DNA from: Caenimonas koreensis DSM 17982
GTDB taxonomy: Bacteria; Pseudomonadota; Gammaproteobacteria; Burkholderiales; Burkholderiaceae_C
Direction: 5' to 3'
Assembly: GCF_009646335.1 (NCBI RefSeq)
Contig: NZ_WJBU01000008.1
Span: forward strand, 1 to 64,000
Length of the DNA: 64,000 bases
Below the pieces are notes generated by a model. It did not search any database. It was not told the origin of the DNA and saw only the letters and a program-made list of their open reading frames with translations. This document shows positions 18,622-27,808 of this stretch, piece after piece. The position numbers were made by a program, and so were the translations under genes. Numbering within the stretch: the stretch's first letter is position 1; every line of letters starts with the position of its first letter.

Positions 18622-21600
18622 TTACTCGCGCCGCACGCGGAACCACGCCGCATACATGGCCGGCAGTGCCAACAGCGTGAGCAGCGTCGCCACGATCAGC
18701 CCGCCCATGATGGCAACAGCCATGGGGCCCCAGAACACCGAGCGCGACAGCGGGATCATCGCGAGCACCGCCGCTGCAGCCGTGAGCACGATGGGGCGCA
18801 AGCGCCGCACGGCCGACTCGACAATCGCATCCCACGCAGGAATGCCCTTGGCGCGGTCCTGCTCGATCTGGTCGATCAGGATCACCGAGTTGCGCTGGAT
18901 CATGCCCATGAGCGCGATCACGCCGAGCAGCGCGACGAAGCCGAATGGCCGACCGAGCAGAATCAGCGCGCCAGCCACACCCGCAATACCCAAGGGCCCC
19001 GTGAGGAACACCAGCATCGCGCGGCTGAAGCTGTGCAACTGCAGCATCAGCAGCGTGAAGGTGATGAACAGCATGATCGGCACGCCCGCCGCAATCGAGC
19101 CCTGGCCCTTCGAGCTTTCCTCGACCGCACCGGCAACCTGGATCGCATAGCCCGCCGGCCACTTGGCTTCCAGCTCCTTGAGCTTGGGCATCAATTCGTT
19201 CGTGACCGTCGCGCCTTGCAGGCCTTCGACGATGTCGCTCTGCACAGTGATGGCGTAGTCGCGGTTCTCGCGCCACATCACGCCCGGCTCCCAGCTGAAC
19301 ACTGGCTTGGCGATCTGCGTGAGCGGGATGGACTTGCCAGATGCCGTGGGCAGATACGCGTTGCCGATGTCGGTGATGGCGTTGCGCTCGTCCAGCGGCT
19401 GGCGCAGCACGATGTCGATCAGCTTGTCGCCCTCGCGGTACTGGCCGACGGTGGTGCCCGAGAGAATCGTCTTCGACGCCTGCGCGATCGACTGGCTCGT
19501 GACGCCGAGTGCACGCGCCTTCGACTGATCGACTTCCAGGCGCAGCACCTTCACCGACTCGTTCCAGTTGTCGTTCACGCCGCGTGTGTTGGTGTTGGCG
19601 CGCATGGCGGCCTTCACTTCATCGGCGCGGTCGCGCAGGGTGATCGGGTCCGGCCCCACCACGCGGAACTGCACCGGGTAAGGCACCGGCGGGCCGTTGG
19701 GCAGCAGCTTGACGCGGCCGCGCACCTCGGGGAATTCCTGCGCGAGCAGTGCCGGGAACTTCACGCGAAGCTGCTCACGCAACTTCAGGTCGGCCGGCAT
19801 CACGATGAACTGCGACACGTTCGATTGCGGGAACACCTGGTCGAGCGGCAGGTAAAAGCGCGGCACGCCAGAGCCCACCCAGGTGCTCACGCCCGTGACA
19901 CCCGGCTCGGCCAGCAAACGCTTTTCGACTCGCTTGGTCACCTCCTCATTCGCCGCGAATGACGTGCCTTCCGGAAACCAGATGTCGACCATGATTTCCG
20001 GCCGGCTCGAATCCGGGAAGAACTGCTGCTGCACCTGGCCCATGCCGACGATGCCAAGCGCGAACGTGAGCAGCGTCGCGCCAATGGTGATCCAGCGGTG
20101 CTCCACGCACCAGTTCACCGCGCGGCGGAAGGTCCGGTAAAAGGCCGTGTCGAAGTGCTCGTGATGGTCAGGGTCGGCACCAGCCGGAACAGGCTTGGCC
20201 TTGAGCAGCAGCGTGCCGAGGTAAGGCACGAAATACACCGACACGAGCCAGCTCAACACCAGCGCTGCAACCGTCACCGCAAAGATCGCGTAGGTGTATT
20301 CGCCCACCGTCGATTTCGCCATGCCGATCGGCAGGAAGCCCGTTGCGGTGATCAGCGTGCCGGTCAACATCGGCATCGCCGTGATCTCATAGGCAAAGGT
20401 GGCGGCGCGGACCTTGTCGTAGCCCTCTTCCATCTTGCGCACCATCATCTCGACCGCAATGATCGCGTCGTCCACCAGCAGGCCCAGCGCGATGATCAGC
20501 GATCCCAGCGAGATCTTGTGCAGGCCGATGCCCAGGTAGTCCATCACGAGAAACGTCACCGCCATCACGAGCGGGATCGTGATGCCCACCACCAGGCCGG
20601 GGCGCATGTCCACGTAATAGCGCCTCCACCAGGGCAGCGTTGCCTTGTCGGGCCGCGCATGAAAGCCCAGCGCGAAGAAGCTCACCGCCAGCACGATCAC
20701 CACGGCTTCGATCAGCGTGCTCACGAACTCGTTGACTGACTTCGCCACCGCTTTGGGCTGGTCCTGCAATTGCACGAGCTTGATGCCCGCTGGCAGGCCG
20801 GCTTCAATACGCAGCGCCGCCGTCTTCAGCGCCTTGCCCAGCGCAATGATGTCGCCGCCCTTGCCCATTGATACGCCGAGCGCAATCACTTCCTTGCCCT
20901 GGTTGCGCACCTTCACGCTCGGCGGGTCGATGTAGCTGCGCTTGATGTCGGCAATGTCGCCGAGCTTGAGCTGGCTGCCCGAGTTGCCGCGTATCGGCAT
21001 CACGCGCAGTTGCTCCACGGTGTCGAACTGGCCGGCGACCCGCACCTGTACGGTGTCGAGCGGCGTCTGCACGGCGCCAGCGGATTCCACCGCGTTCTGC
21101 TGGCCCAGCTGCTGCAGCACCTGGTTGAAGTCGAGCCCAAGCTGCGCGAGGCGCTTTTGCGAGATCTCGATGAACAGCTTTTCGTCCTGCACGCCGAAGA
21201 GCTCAACCTTGGCAACGTCCTGCACGCGCAGCAGCTGCTGGCGCACGTCGTCAGCAAAACTCTTGAGCTCCGCATTGCTGAAGCCGCTGTCGGCCTCCAG
21301 CGCGTAGATCACGCCGTACACATCGCCGAATTCGTCGTTGAAGAACGGTCCCTGGATGCCGCCGGGCAGCGTGCCGCGGATGTCGCCGATCTTCTTGCGC
21401 GTGGTGTACCAGACGTTCGCAACTTCAGACGGCTTGGACGAGTCCTTCAGCTGGAAAATGATCTGCGACTCACCGGGCTTGGAGTAGCTGCGGATCTTGT
21501 CGGCATAGGGCACCTCTTGCAGCGTGCGCTCGATCTTGTCGGTGATCTGCTCAGCGACCTGCTGCGCCGTGGCGCCCGGCCAGTAGGTGCGCACGACCAT

Positions 21601-21759
21601 CGCGCGGAAGGTGAATGGCGGGTCTTCGTCCTGCCCGAGCTGGAAGTACGCGGCAAAGCCGAGCAGCATCAGCACGACCATCAGGTAACGCGTGAGCGGC
21701 GCATGCTCCAGCGCCCACTTCGAGAGATTGAAACTCTCTTTGGGTTGCGACTGTGTCAT
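18622..21759 (-). CDS. RND efflux transporter, inner-membrane pump
   Basis: The protein has 1045 residues, the usual RND length, with a first transmembrane helix near residue 26, two large periplasmic loops and two bundles of helices. Landmarks include QDEDPPFTFRAMVV near 45, LGLLVDDAIIAVEMMVRKMEEG in the proton-relay helix (Asp-Asp pair) and the late ALMGMIQRNSVILIDQIEQD. The EDPPF motif places it near the AcrB/MexF-related small-molecule group rather than the heavy-metal CusA group. I chose the ATG at 21759 (MTQSQPKES); the 41 codons before it are arginine/proline-rich and overlap the adaptor gene. It pairs with the adaptor 7 nt upstream. No outer-membrane channel gene is adjacent. Confidence 0.92.
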   Translation of the reverse strand: MTQSQPKESFNLSKWALEHAPLTRYLMVVLMLLGFAAYFQLGQDEDPPFTFRAMVVRTYWPGATAQQVAEQITDKIERTLQEVPYADKIRSYSKPGESQIIFQLKDSSKPSEVANVWYTTRKKIGDIRGTLPGGIQGPFFNDEFGDVYGVIYALEADSGFSNAELKSFADDVRQQLLRVQDVAKVELFGVQDEKLFIEISQKRLAQLGLDFNQVLQQLGQQNAVESAGAVQTPLDTVQVRVAGQFDTVEQLRVMPIRGNSGSQLKLGDIADIKRSYIDPPSVKVRNQGKEVIALGVSMGKGGDIIALGKALKTAALRIEAGLPAGIKLVQLQDQPKAVAKSVNEFVSTLIEAVVIVLAVSFFALGFHARPDKATLPWWRRYYVDMRPGLVVGITIPLVMAVTFLVMDYLGIGLHKISLGSLIIALGLLVDDAIIAVEMMVRKMEEGYDKVRAATFAYEITAMPMLTGTLITATGFLPIGMAKSTVGEYTYAIFAVTVAALVLSWLVSVYFVPYLGTLLLKAKPVPAGADPDHHEHFDTAFYRTFRRAVNWCVEHRWITIGATLLTFALGIVGMGQVQQQFFPDSSRPEIMVDIWFPEGTSFAANEEVTKRVEKRLLAEPGVTGVSTWVGSGVPRFYLPLDQVFPQSNVSQFIVMPADLKLREQLRVKFPALLAQEFPEVRGRVKLLPNGPPVPYPVQFRVVGPDPITLRDRADEVKAAMRANTNTRGVNDNWNESVKVLRLEVDQSKARALGVTSQSIAQASKTILSGTTVGQYREGDKLIDIVLRQPLDERNAITDIGNAYLPTASGKSIPLTQIAKPVFSWEPGVMWRENRDYAITVQSDIVEGLQGATVTNELMPKLKELEAKWPAGYAIQVAGAVEESSKGQGSIAAGVPIMLFITFTLLMLQLHSFSRAMLVFLTGPLGIAGVAGALILLGRPFGFVALLGVIALMGMIQRNSVILIDQIEQDRAKGIPAWDAIVESAVRRLRPIVLTAAAAVLAMIPLSRSVFWGPMAVAIMGGLIVATLLTLLALPAMYAAWFRVRRE

Positions 21760-21766
21760 GGCCGCC

Positions 21767-22987
21767 TCACTTCGTCGCGGGCACGGGCGCGGAGTCCGCT
21801 GCGCTGGCGAGCGTGTTGGCCGGCTCTTGCGAAGGCGCCGACTTCGCAGCGATCTGCGCTGCCTGCGCAGCGCTGGCGGCAAGCTTGTCGAGGTAGATCG
21901 TCACCTTCTCGCCAGGCGACAACACATGCACACCCGCAGACACAACCACCATGCCAGGCAAGAGGCCCGACGCGATCACGGCTTCATTGCCGTCGGCCGT
22001 TGCAATCTGCACAGGCTGCGACTTCACCGTCATGGTGGCCTTGTCGAGCACCCACACGGCTGTGCCCTGACCTTCCCTGCGCAGCGCGCTCGTGGGCAAC
22101 TTGATCACCGGCGTGCCCACCATGCTCAATGACTTGGGCGACACATAGGCCGTTGCGCCCAGCGGCGCTTTCGCGTCGGAATCAAGCGCAACCTTCACAG
22201 GGTAGGTGCGCGTGGCGGGGTCAGCGCTCGCGCCGACTTCCCGGACCTTGCCGGTCAGCGTCGTGTTGTCGCTCGCCCAGATCCGAACGGCAACTTCGGA
22301 GCCTTCCTTGATGCCCGCCACCTTGTCTTCGGGTACGGAGAACACCACATCGCGCGGGCCGTCCTGCGCAATGCGCACAACGGTCGTGCCAGCGGTGACG
22401 ACCTGCCCTGGCTCGGCTTCAACCGCTGTGACGACACCCGACACATCGGCCACGAGCGTGGCGTAGCCAGCCTGGTTGCCCTGCGAAGCAAGCTGCGCCT
22501 TCGCCTGGTCGAGCTGCGCCTGGGCAGCCTTGAGTGTTGCGTCGCGCCGCTCGAGTTCGGCGCCGCTGATGAAGTTCTGGTCTTTGAGTGCGGCGTAGCG
22601 CTTGTAGTCGGCGGCGGCGAGATCGCGGTTGGTCGTGGCAGCGGCTACCTGCGCACGCGCTGCATCGGCTGCGAGCTGGTAGTCGCGCGGGTCGAGCTGG
22701 GCGAGCACCTGGCCGGCCTTCACGTGCTGGCCAAGCTCGGCCTGCCGCTTGACGATCTTGCCTGCCACGCGAAAGCCCAGGCGTGATTCGACGCGGGGCT
22801 TTACCTCGCCGGAGAACTCGTGCGACGACTTGATCGTGTCGACGCCGACGGTGAGCACTTTGACCGCGCGCACTGGCGCTGGCGCCGGCTCCTGCTTGGC
22901 ACAGGCGGCCAGAAGAATGACGGTGGAAAACGCTGCGGCAAGGGCCGCGGCATGGGTACTGCGCAAGGCGAAAGTCTTCGAAGGCAT
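21767..22987 (-). CDS. RND efflux membrane-fusion (adaptor) lipoprotein
   Basis: The 406-residue protein has a lipoprotein signal with lipobox LLAAC (Cys about 28) and the adaptor architecture. A biotinyl-lipoyl half motif (RVAGKIVKRQAELGQHVKAGQVLAQLDPRDYQL) precedes an alpha-helical hairpin (about 100-160) and the second lipoyl half (VVTAVEAEPGQVVTAGTTVV). Beta-barrel and membrane-proximal domains follow. The tail is alanine/proline-rich. It bridges the inner-membrane pump to an outer-membrane channel. It starts at 22987; longer open frames upstream would run through the operator-like sequence at 23028-23052. The two genes form an operon with 7 nt between them. Confidence 0.92.
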   Translation of the reverse strand: MPSKTFALRSTHAAALAAAFSTVILLAACAKQEPAPAPVRAVKVLTVGVDTIKSSHEFSGEVKPRVESRLGFRVAGKIVKRQAELGQHVKAGQVLAQLDPRDYQLAADAARAQVAAATTNRDLAAADYKRYAALKDQNFISGAELERRDATLKAAQAQLDQAKAQLASQGNQAGYATLVADVSGVVTAVEAEPGQVVTAGTTVVRIAQDGPRDVVFSVPEDKVAGIKEGSEVAVRIWASDNTTLTGKVREVGASADPATRTYPVKVALDSDAKAPLGATAYVSPKSLSMVGTPVIKLPTSALRREGQGTAVWVLDKATMTVKSQPVQIATADGNEAVIASGLLPGMVVVSAGVHVLSPGEKVTIYLDKLAASAAQAAQIAAKSAPSQEPANTLASAADSAPVPATK

Positions 22988-23027
22988 GGCGAACCCGGAA
23001 TGAAATTGGGGAAGAAAAGACTGCGCT

Positions 23028-23052
23028 AATGACTGACTGGTTAGTAATCTAG
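23028..23052. promoter_or_regulatory. TetR-family operator-like inverted repeat before the RND operon
   Basis: On the minus strand ACTAAC and GTCAGT form an inverted repeat around CA with one mismatch, within an ACTAACCAGTCAGT core 41 nt upstream of the adaptor start. This resembles operators bound by AcrR/TetR-type repressors of efflux genes. The gene for such a repressor is not in the adjacent sequence. Confidence 0.5.
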
Positions 23053-23088
23053 GGGAATTGCTGAGCCGTGTCAATACGAAGGGCCACA

Positions 23089-24177
23089 ATGGCAACTTGC
23101 GACGCATGGCGCACCAGTTGCTGCCTTTTGCGAGCACCCCACCCGCCACCCGCCCCTCCGTCAACTTTGCCGCCGCCCCTGCCGCCCCAGCTACTCGACC
23201 TGCTCAAGAGCGTGTCGCGATCGTTCTATTTATCGATCCGACTGCTGCCCGCGGGCTTACGCCAGCCTGTCGCCATCGCGTACCTGCTCGCTCGCGCGAG
23301 CGACACCATCGCCGACACATCCGAGCTGCCGGCCCGTGAACGCGCCACGATGCTGGAACTGTTCATGGGGCTGATTGAGGGCGCGCAACCGCCAGGCAGC
23401 GTCGAGGACATCTCGGCGTGGTTCGCGCCATTCCAGCGCAACGAAGACGAACACGCGCTCATGGTGGCGCTGCCGCAATGCTTCGCCTGGATGGCGCAGC
23501 TGGGCCCGCAGGACCTTGACGCCGTGCGCGAGGTGCTCGCCAGCATCACGCGCGGCCAGCAGCTGGACGTCGAGCGCTTTGGCGAGCCGGCCACCATCGC
23601 GTCGCTGCAATCGCCTGGCGAGCTCGACGAGTACACCTGGCTCGTCGCAGGCAGCGTCGGCGAATTCTGGACACGCATGTGCTTTCGCCACCTTCCGGAT
23701 TTTTCAAACCTGCCTGAAGAACGGATGCTGGAACTCGCGAAGTCTTATGGCAAAGGCCTGCAGCTGGTGAACATCCTGCGCGACGTGGGAGAAGACCTTG
23801 CGGCGGGTCGCTGCTACCTGCCGGCGCACGAGCTGGCAGCCGCTGGCGTGGCGCCTGGCGACCGCATCATGAACGCGGCAGCGCTGCAGCCCGTGTGGCA
23901 GAAGTGGCTGCACCTTGCACAGCAGCGCCTGGACGACGGAATGCTCTACGCCAGCGCTGTGAAGCCCCGGCGCGTGCGAGCTGCCAGCGCCCTGCCCGCC
24001 CTGCTGGGCGCGCGGACCCTCGCCTTGCTGCGCGCGGACGGGCTGGCAGGCGCCATGGCACACCGCGTGAAGATGGACCGCACCCAGGTGCAGGGCTTGC
24101 TGCTGCGCCTGGCGCTGACGCTGGCAAGCCCTGCATCGCTGGCCGCGCAGTACCGGCGCATGGGACAGGGGCAATGA
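23089..24177 (+). CDS. Squalene/phytoene synthase family protein (squalene-synthase-like)
   Basis: The 362-residue protein has the two aspartate-rich motifs of trans-isoprenyl head-to-head synthases: DTIAD at 72-76 in LLARASDTIADT, and DVGED at 232-236 in NILRDVGED. The SRSFYLSIRLLP opening resembles true squalene synthases more than HpnC, which has a different start and spacing. It likely condenses farnesyl diphosphate, at the membrane face. The start at 23089 has an AAGGG site, but the first 33 residues are cysteine- and proline-rich, so the true start is uncertain. It overlaps no neighbour and is followed after 28 nt by the hpnD-like gene. Confidence 0.82.
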   Translation: MATCDAWRTSCCLLRAPHPPPAPPSTLPPPLPPQLLDLLKSVSRSFYLSIRLLPAGLRQPVAIAYLLARASDTIADTSELPARERATMLELFMGLIEGAQPPGSVEDISAWFAPFQRNEDEHALMVALPQCFAWMAQLGPQDLDAVREVLASITRGQQLDVERFGEPATIASLQSPGELDEYTWLVAGSVGEFWTRMCFRHLPDFSNLPEERMLELAKSYGKGLQLVNILRDVGEDLAAGRCYLPAHELAAAGVAPGDRIMNAAALQPVWQKWLHLAQQRLDDGMLYASAVKPRRVRAASALPALLGARTLALLRADGLAGAMAHRVKMDRTQVQGLLLRLALTLASPASLAAQYRRMGQGQ

Positions 24178-24205
24178 GCGCTTGCGGATGGGACAATCCG
24201 CCGAC

Positions 24206-25045
24206 ATGACACCGCAAGAGTACGTCCAGCAAAAGGCGGCCGCCTCAGGCAGCAGCTTCTACTACGCCTTCCTTTTTTTGCCGAAGCCGCGCCGCGCGGC
24301 CATCACCGCGTTCTATGCGTTCTGCCGCGAAGTCGATGACGTGGTGGATGAAGTGAGCGATCCGGGCGTCGCGCGCACCAAGCTCGCCTGGTGGCAGGCC
24401 GAAGTAGCCCGGGCCTACGCGGGCCAGCCGGAGCATCCCGTGATGCAGGCACTGATGCCCTGCGCACACGACTACAGCATCACCCAGGCCCAGCTGCAAG
24501 CCGTGATCGAAGGCTGCCAGATGGACCTGGAGCAGACGCGCTACCTCGACTTCATCGGCCTGGAGCGCTACTGCCATCTGGTCGCCGGCGTGGTGGGCGA
24601 AGTGTCCGCCTCGATCTTCGGCCAGACACAGCCACAGACCACCGCCTACGCCCACAAGCTTGGCCTGGCATTCCAGCTCACGAACATCATTCGCGATGTC
24701 GGCGAAGACGCCATGCGCGGGCGCATTTACCTGCCGCTGGACGAGATGCAGAAGTTCGACGTGAAAGCCCACGAGATCGTCAACCGCCTCTACTCTGACC
24801 GCTTCACCGCGCTGATGAAGTTCCAGGCCGATCGCGCACAGAAGCTCTACGACGAAGCACTCGCCCTGCTGCCCCACGAAGACCGCCGCAGCCAGAAGCC
24901 GGGCCTGATGATGGCCAGCATCTATCGCACGCTGCTCAGGGAAATCGAACAGGACGGCTTCCAGGTGCTGCACCAGCGCGTGAGCCTCACGCCGCTGCGC
25001 AAGTTCTGGCTGGCGTGGAAGGTGCAGGCGCTCGGCCGGCTCTGA
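24206..25045 (+). CDS. hpnD: Presqualene diphosphate synthase
   Basis: The 279-residue protein has the HpnD-type opening SGSSFYYAFLFLPKPRRAAITAFYAFCREVDDVVDEV, with the first aspartate-rich motif at 44-49 and the second, DVGED, at 164-168. HpnD joins two farnesyl diphosphates into presqualene diphosphate on the way to squalene and hopanoids or related sterol-like lipids. It follows the squalene-synthase-like gene closely and the two are probably co-transcribed. The usual partners hpnC and hpnE and a squalene-hopene cyclase are not in this window. The start at 24206 is preferred over an in-frame ATG 24 nt upstream because family members begin near MTPQEY. Confidence 0.88.
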   Translation: MTPQEYVQQKAAASGSSFYYAFLFLPKPRRAAITAFYAFCREVDDVVDEVSDPGVARTKLAWWQAEVARAYAGQPEHPVMQALMPCAHDYSITQAQLQAVIEGCQMDLEQTRYLDFIGLERYCHLVAGVVGEVSASIFGQTQPQTTAYAHKLGLAFQLTNIIRDVGEDAMRGRIYLPLDEMQKFDVKAHEIVNRLYSDRFTALMKFQADRAQKLYDEALALLPHEDRRSQKPGLMMASIYRTLLREIEQDGFQVLHQRVSLTPLRKFWLAWKVQALGRL

Positions 25046-25061
25046 CCGCGCCTGCCCCGCC

Positions 25062-25775
25062 CTAGCGGAACAGGTCGGCCAGCTCGCCCAGATGGGCGAG
25101 CGTGACTTGCGGCTGCAGCTCGTGGGGCCAGAGGTGATCGGCGCGGTTCACCCAGCCCGCCTGCATGCCGGCGTTGAGCGCGCCCAGCACATCGAGCGTC
25201 GCGTCGTCGCCGATATGCAGCACATCTTCGGGCTGCACATCGATGGCACCTGCAGCCGCCAGGAAGATGCGCGGGTCCGGCTTGCCCACACCGAACTCGC
25301 GAGCACTGATCGACGCGCGAAAGAACCGGGCAAGCCCGACGCGCCCGACATCGGCGTTGCCATTCGAAATGCTCACCAGCGGGAACCGCTGCGCGAGATG
25401 CTCCAGCGCAGGCAACGCGTCGTCGAAAAGCGTCACGCGCTGCCGCTCGGCAAAGAACACCTCGAAGGCCTCTTCTGCGAGCAGCGGGTTTTCGCCGGCG
25501 CGGTACAGGGCCAGGCGAATCGACTCGCGGCGCACCGCGCTCAGGTCGTATCGCAGGTCGGGCCGGTTGGTCGACATGTAGTCGCGGATCTCACGCAGGG
25601 CCGAAGGGCTGGAGAAGAGCGTCGCCGCCATTGGCGTGTTGTGCACCATCCAGTCGTGCAGCACTCGCTCGGCGCGCTCGATCGTCGGCCAGATCGGCCA
25701 CAAAGTGTCGTCAAGGTCGAGCGAAATGGCCTTGATCCGGGTCACGTCCAGCATGTCGGGGAGAATACCGCACAT
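25062..25775 (-). CDS. HAD-family phosphatase-like hydrolase
   Basis: The 237-residue HAD enzyme has the nucleophile motif SLDLDDTLWP (both Asp residues), motif II SISNGN, the conserved lysine in FGVGKPDPRIF, and motif IV VLHIGDDATLDVLGA. It has an alpha-helical cap after motif I, as in subfamily IA. The natural phosphoester is unknown. The ATG at 25775 has a good GGAGG site; an alternative start at 25754 lacks one. With the 25775 start, its initiation codon overlaps that of hemH on the opposite strand. Confidence 0.82.
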   Translation of the reverse strand: MCGILPDMLDVTRIKAISLDLDDTLWPIWPTIERAERVLHDWMVHNTPMAATLFSSPSALREIRDYMSTNRPDLRYDLSAVRRESIRLALYRAGENPLLAEEAFEVFFAERQRVTLFDDALPALEHLAQRFPLVSISNGNADVGRVGLARFFRASISAREFGVGKPDPRIFLAAAGAIDVQPEDVLHIGDDATLDVLGALNAGMQAGWVNRADHLWPHELQPQVTLAHLGELADLFR

Positions 25776-26874
25776 GGCGTCCTCCGATGGCTTCAACCCT
25801 GAACCCGAATTCACTCATGGCCGTGCTGCCCGCACGGCCATTCTTTACTGCAACCTCGGGACACCGGATGAGCCGACAGCGCCTGCCGTGCGCCGCTATC
25901 TTGCGCAGTTTCTGGGTGACAGGCGCGTGGTCGAAATTCCTCGCATCGTGTGGCTGCCGCTGCTCTACGGCGTGATCCTGCCGCTGCGTGCTGGCAAGTC
26001 AGCTGCCAAGTACGCCTCCATCTGGGAGCCTGAAGGCTCGCCGCTTCGCATCTGGACTGAAAAGCAGGCCAAGCTGCTGCAGGGCTGGCTCGCGGTGCGG
26101 GGCCATGACGCGCCGGTGCGGTTTGCGATGCGCTATGGCCAGCCGTCGATTGCGTCGCAGCTCGATGCGCTCAAGGCCGAGGGCGCCACGCGCATCCTCA
26201 TCCTGCAGGCGTATCCGCAGTACGCAGGGTCAACCACGGCCAGCGTGATCGACGCGGTTTCGCAATGGACGCAAACCACGCGCAACGTGCCTGAGCTGCG
26301 CTTCGTCAACCGCTATCACGATGACCGCGGCTACTTGCAGGCGCTGGCGCAGCGCGTCGAGCGCCACTGGCAGGCCAATGGCACAGGCCACCTGCTCATG
26401 AGCTTTCACGGTGTGCCAGAGCGCACGCTGCACCTGGGCGACCCGTACCACTGCGAATGCCTCAAGACGGCGCGAATGCTGGCCGAGTGGCTGCGGCTGG
26501 AGCCCTCGCAATACACCGTGACGTTCCAGTCGCGCTTCGGCAAAGCCAAATGGCTGGAGCCCTACACCGAGCCAACGCTGCAGGCATTGGCGGCCAAAGG
26601 CGTCGATCGCGTGGATGTGATCTGCCCCGGCTTCACGAGCGACTGCCTGGAGACACTTGAAGAAATCGCCATGGAAGGCCGCGACGCGTTCCTCGCCGCA
26701 GGTGGCAAGACGTTCCACTACGTCTCGTGCCTGAACGATGACCCCGCGTGGATTGCGGCGCTCGGCGGCATTGCCGAAAAGCATATGGCTGGCTGGCCGA
26801 CGAAAGTGCCGGCCGATACTGCCGCATTGGCTCGCTCGCGCGAGGCGGCGATGCTCAGGGGCGCTGCGCGCTAG
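25774..26874 (+). CDS. hemH: Ferrochelatase
   Basis: The 366-residue protein inserts ferrous iron into protoporphyrin IX, the last step of haem synthesis. Family landmarks are ILYCNLGTPDEPTAPAVRRYLAQFLGDRRVVEIPR near the N-terminus, SFHGVPERTL with the catalytic histidine, the YHCECLKTA segment, TFQSRFGKAKWLEPYT and CPGFTSDCLETLEEI with the late conserved glutamate. Length is typical. The start at 25774 overlaps the divergent HAD gene start by two bases; a GGGGAGA site lies 9 nt upstream. Promoters for either gene must lie inside the other's coding sequence. Confidence 0.96.
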   Translation: MASSDGFNPEPEFTHGRAARTAILYCNLGTPDEPTAPAVRRYLAQFLGDRRVVEIPRIVWLPLLYGVILPLRAGKSAAKYASIWEPEGSPLRIWTEKQAKLLQGWLAVRGHDAPVRFAMRYGQPSIASQLDALKAEGATRILILQAYPQYAGSTTASVIDAVSQWTQTTRNVPELRFVNRYHDDRGYLQALAQRVERHWQANGTGHLLMSFHGVPERTLHLGDPYHCECLKTARMLAEWLRLEPSQYTVTFQSRFGKAKWLEPYTEPTLQALAAKGVDRVDVICPGFTSDCLETLEEIAMEGRDAFLAAGGKTFHYVSCLNDDPAWIAALGGIAEKHMAGWPTKVPADTAALARSREAAMLRGAAR

Positions 26875-26913
26875 TCGTTCTGCCAGGCTTGAGCCTGACC
26901 CCAACTCACCAGT

Positions 26914-27798
26914 TCACTGGTCAGCCGGCCGCGCATGCCGGTCAATGAACGACATGACCAGATCGAGTTGCGCGGGAACATTGAGCGCAGGCGCATGCCC
27001 GCACCCTTCGATCTCCACGACACGCACCAGGCCTTGAAGACCTGGGCCGCGCGCCATCATTTCGTCGGTCGTCTCGCGCAGCACCAGGTCTGATTCAGCG
27101 CCGCGCAGGCACAGCACCGGCACGCGCACCTGGTCGTAGTGGTTCCAGATCAGGTAGTCGTCGGCGTGATCGGTCAACTGCCGCACCATCTGCGGGTCGT
27201 AGTGCGGCGTGATGCGCCCGTCCGGCAAGCGCCGCGCCGATGTTTCGCTCAGGCGCCTCCACTGCGCATCGCTCAGCCAGCCGAAGGGCTTGTACACCTG
27301 CCGCAGGAATGCTTCGAGCTGCGCCATGGTCTCGAACGCCGGCGGGTTGCCTGCATAGGCGCGAATGCGCGCCAGCGCGGGCTCGGCCAGCTGTGGCGCG
27401 TTGTCGTTCAACACCAGGCTTTTGATCCGCGTCTTCATCGCCGGCTCGTACAGGCCAGCGGCGCACACAGTGCCAATTGCACCGCCCATGGATGTGCCGA
27501 CCCAATGCGCCTGGCCAATGCCCAGCTGGTCGAACAGCGCTGCGGCCAGCTTTGCATAGAAGGCCAGCGTGTATTCGTTGGCCGGGTCGGGGCTCCATTG
27601 CGAGAGCCCGCGGCCCAGCGTGTCGGGGCAGATCACGCGATAGCGCGACGAAAGGTGCTGCGCCAGCTCGTCCATGTCACGGCCCGTGCGCGCAAGGCCG
27701 TGCCACGCAATCACGACGTCCTCGTGCTGCGCGCCCCACTCCATGAAGTGGATTTCGCGGCCGGCGCAGGTCGCATAGCGGGACGAGGGTTGCGTCAC
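26914..27798 (-). CDS. Alpha/beta hydrolase, last gene of the PHB locus
   Basis: The 294-residue protein has an alpha/beta-hydrolase core with an HGLARTG oxyanion region, nucleophile elbow GTSMGG (serine), an aspartate in GAESDLV and a histidine in EGCGHAP. No signal peptide is seen, so it is cytoplasmic. It starts 10 nt before the LivK-type gene ends upstream, at the end of the polymer-degradation cluster, so an ester such as a 3-hydroxybutyrate dimer or a related ester is a plausible substrate. That is inference; many hydrolases of this family act on unrelated esters. Confidence 0.82.
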   Translation of the reverse strand: MTQPSSRYATCAGREIHFMEWGAQHEDVVIAWHGLARTGRDMDELAQHLSSRYRVICPDTLGRGLSQWSPDPANEYTLAFYAKLAAALFDQLGIGQAHWVGTSMGGAIGTVCAAGLYEPAMKTRIKSLVLNDNAPQLAEPALARIRAYAGNPPAFETMAQLEAFLRQVYKPFGWLSDAQWRRLSETSARRLPDGRITPHYDPQMVRQLTDHADDYLIWNHYDQVRVPVLCLRGAESDLVLRETTDEMMARGPGLQGLVRVVEIEGCGHAPALNVPAQLDLVMSFIDRHARPADQ

Positions 27799-27808
27799 TT
27801 TCAGCCTT

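Noticed and set aside
18373-19962. A 529-residue plus-strand open frame opposite tRNA-Leu and the RND gene
   Set aside because: It is Arg/His-rich, crosses a tRNA and matches no family; the minus-strand RND protein is unmistakable.
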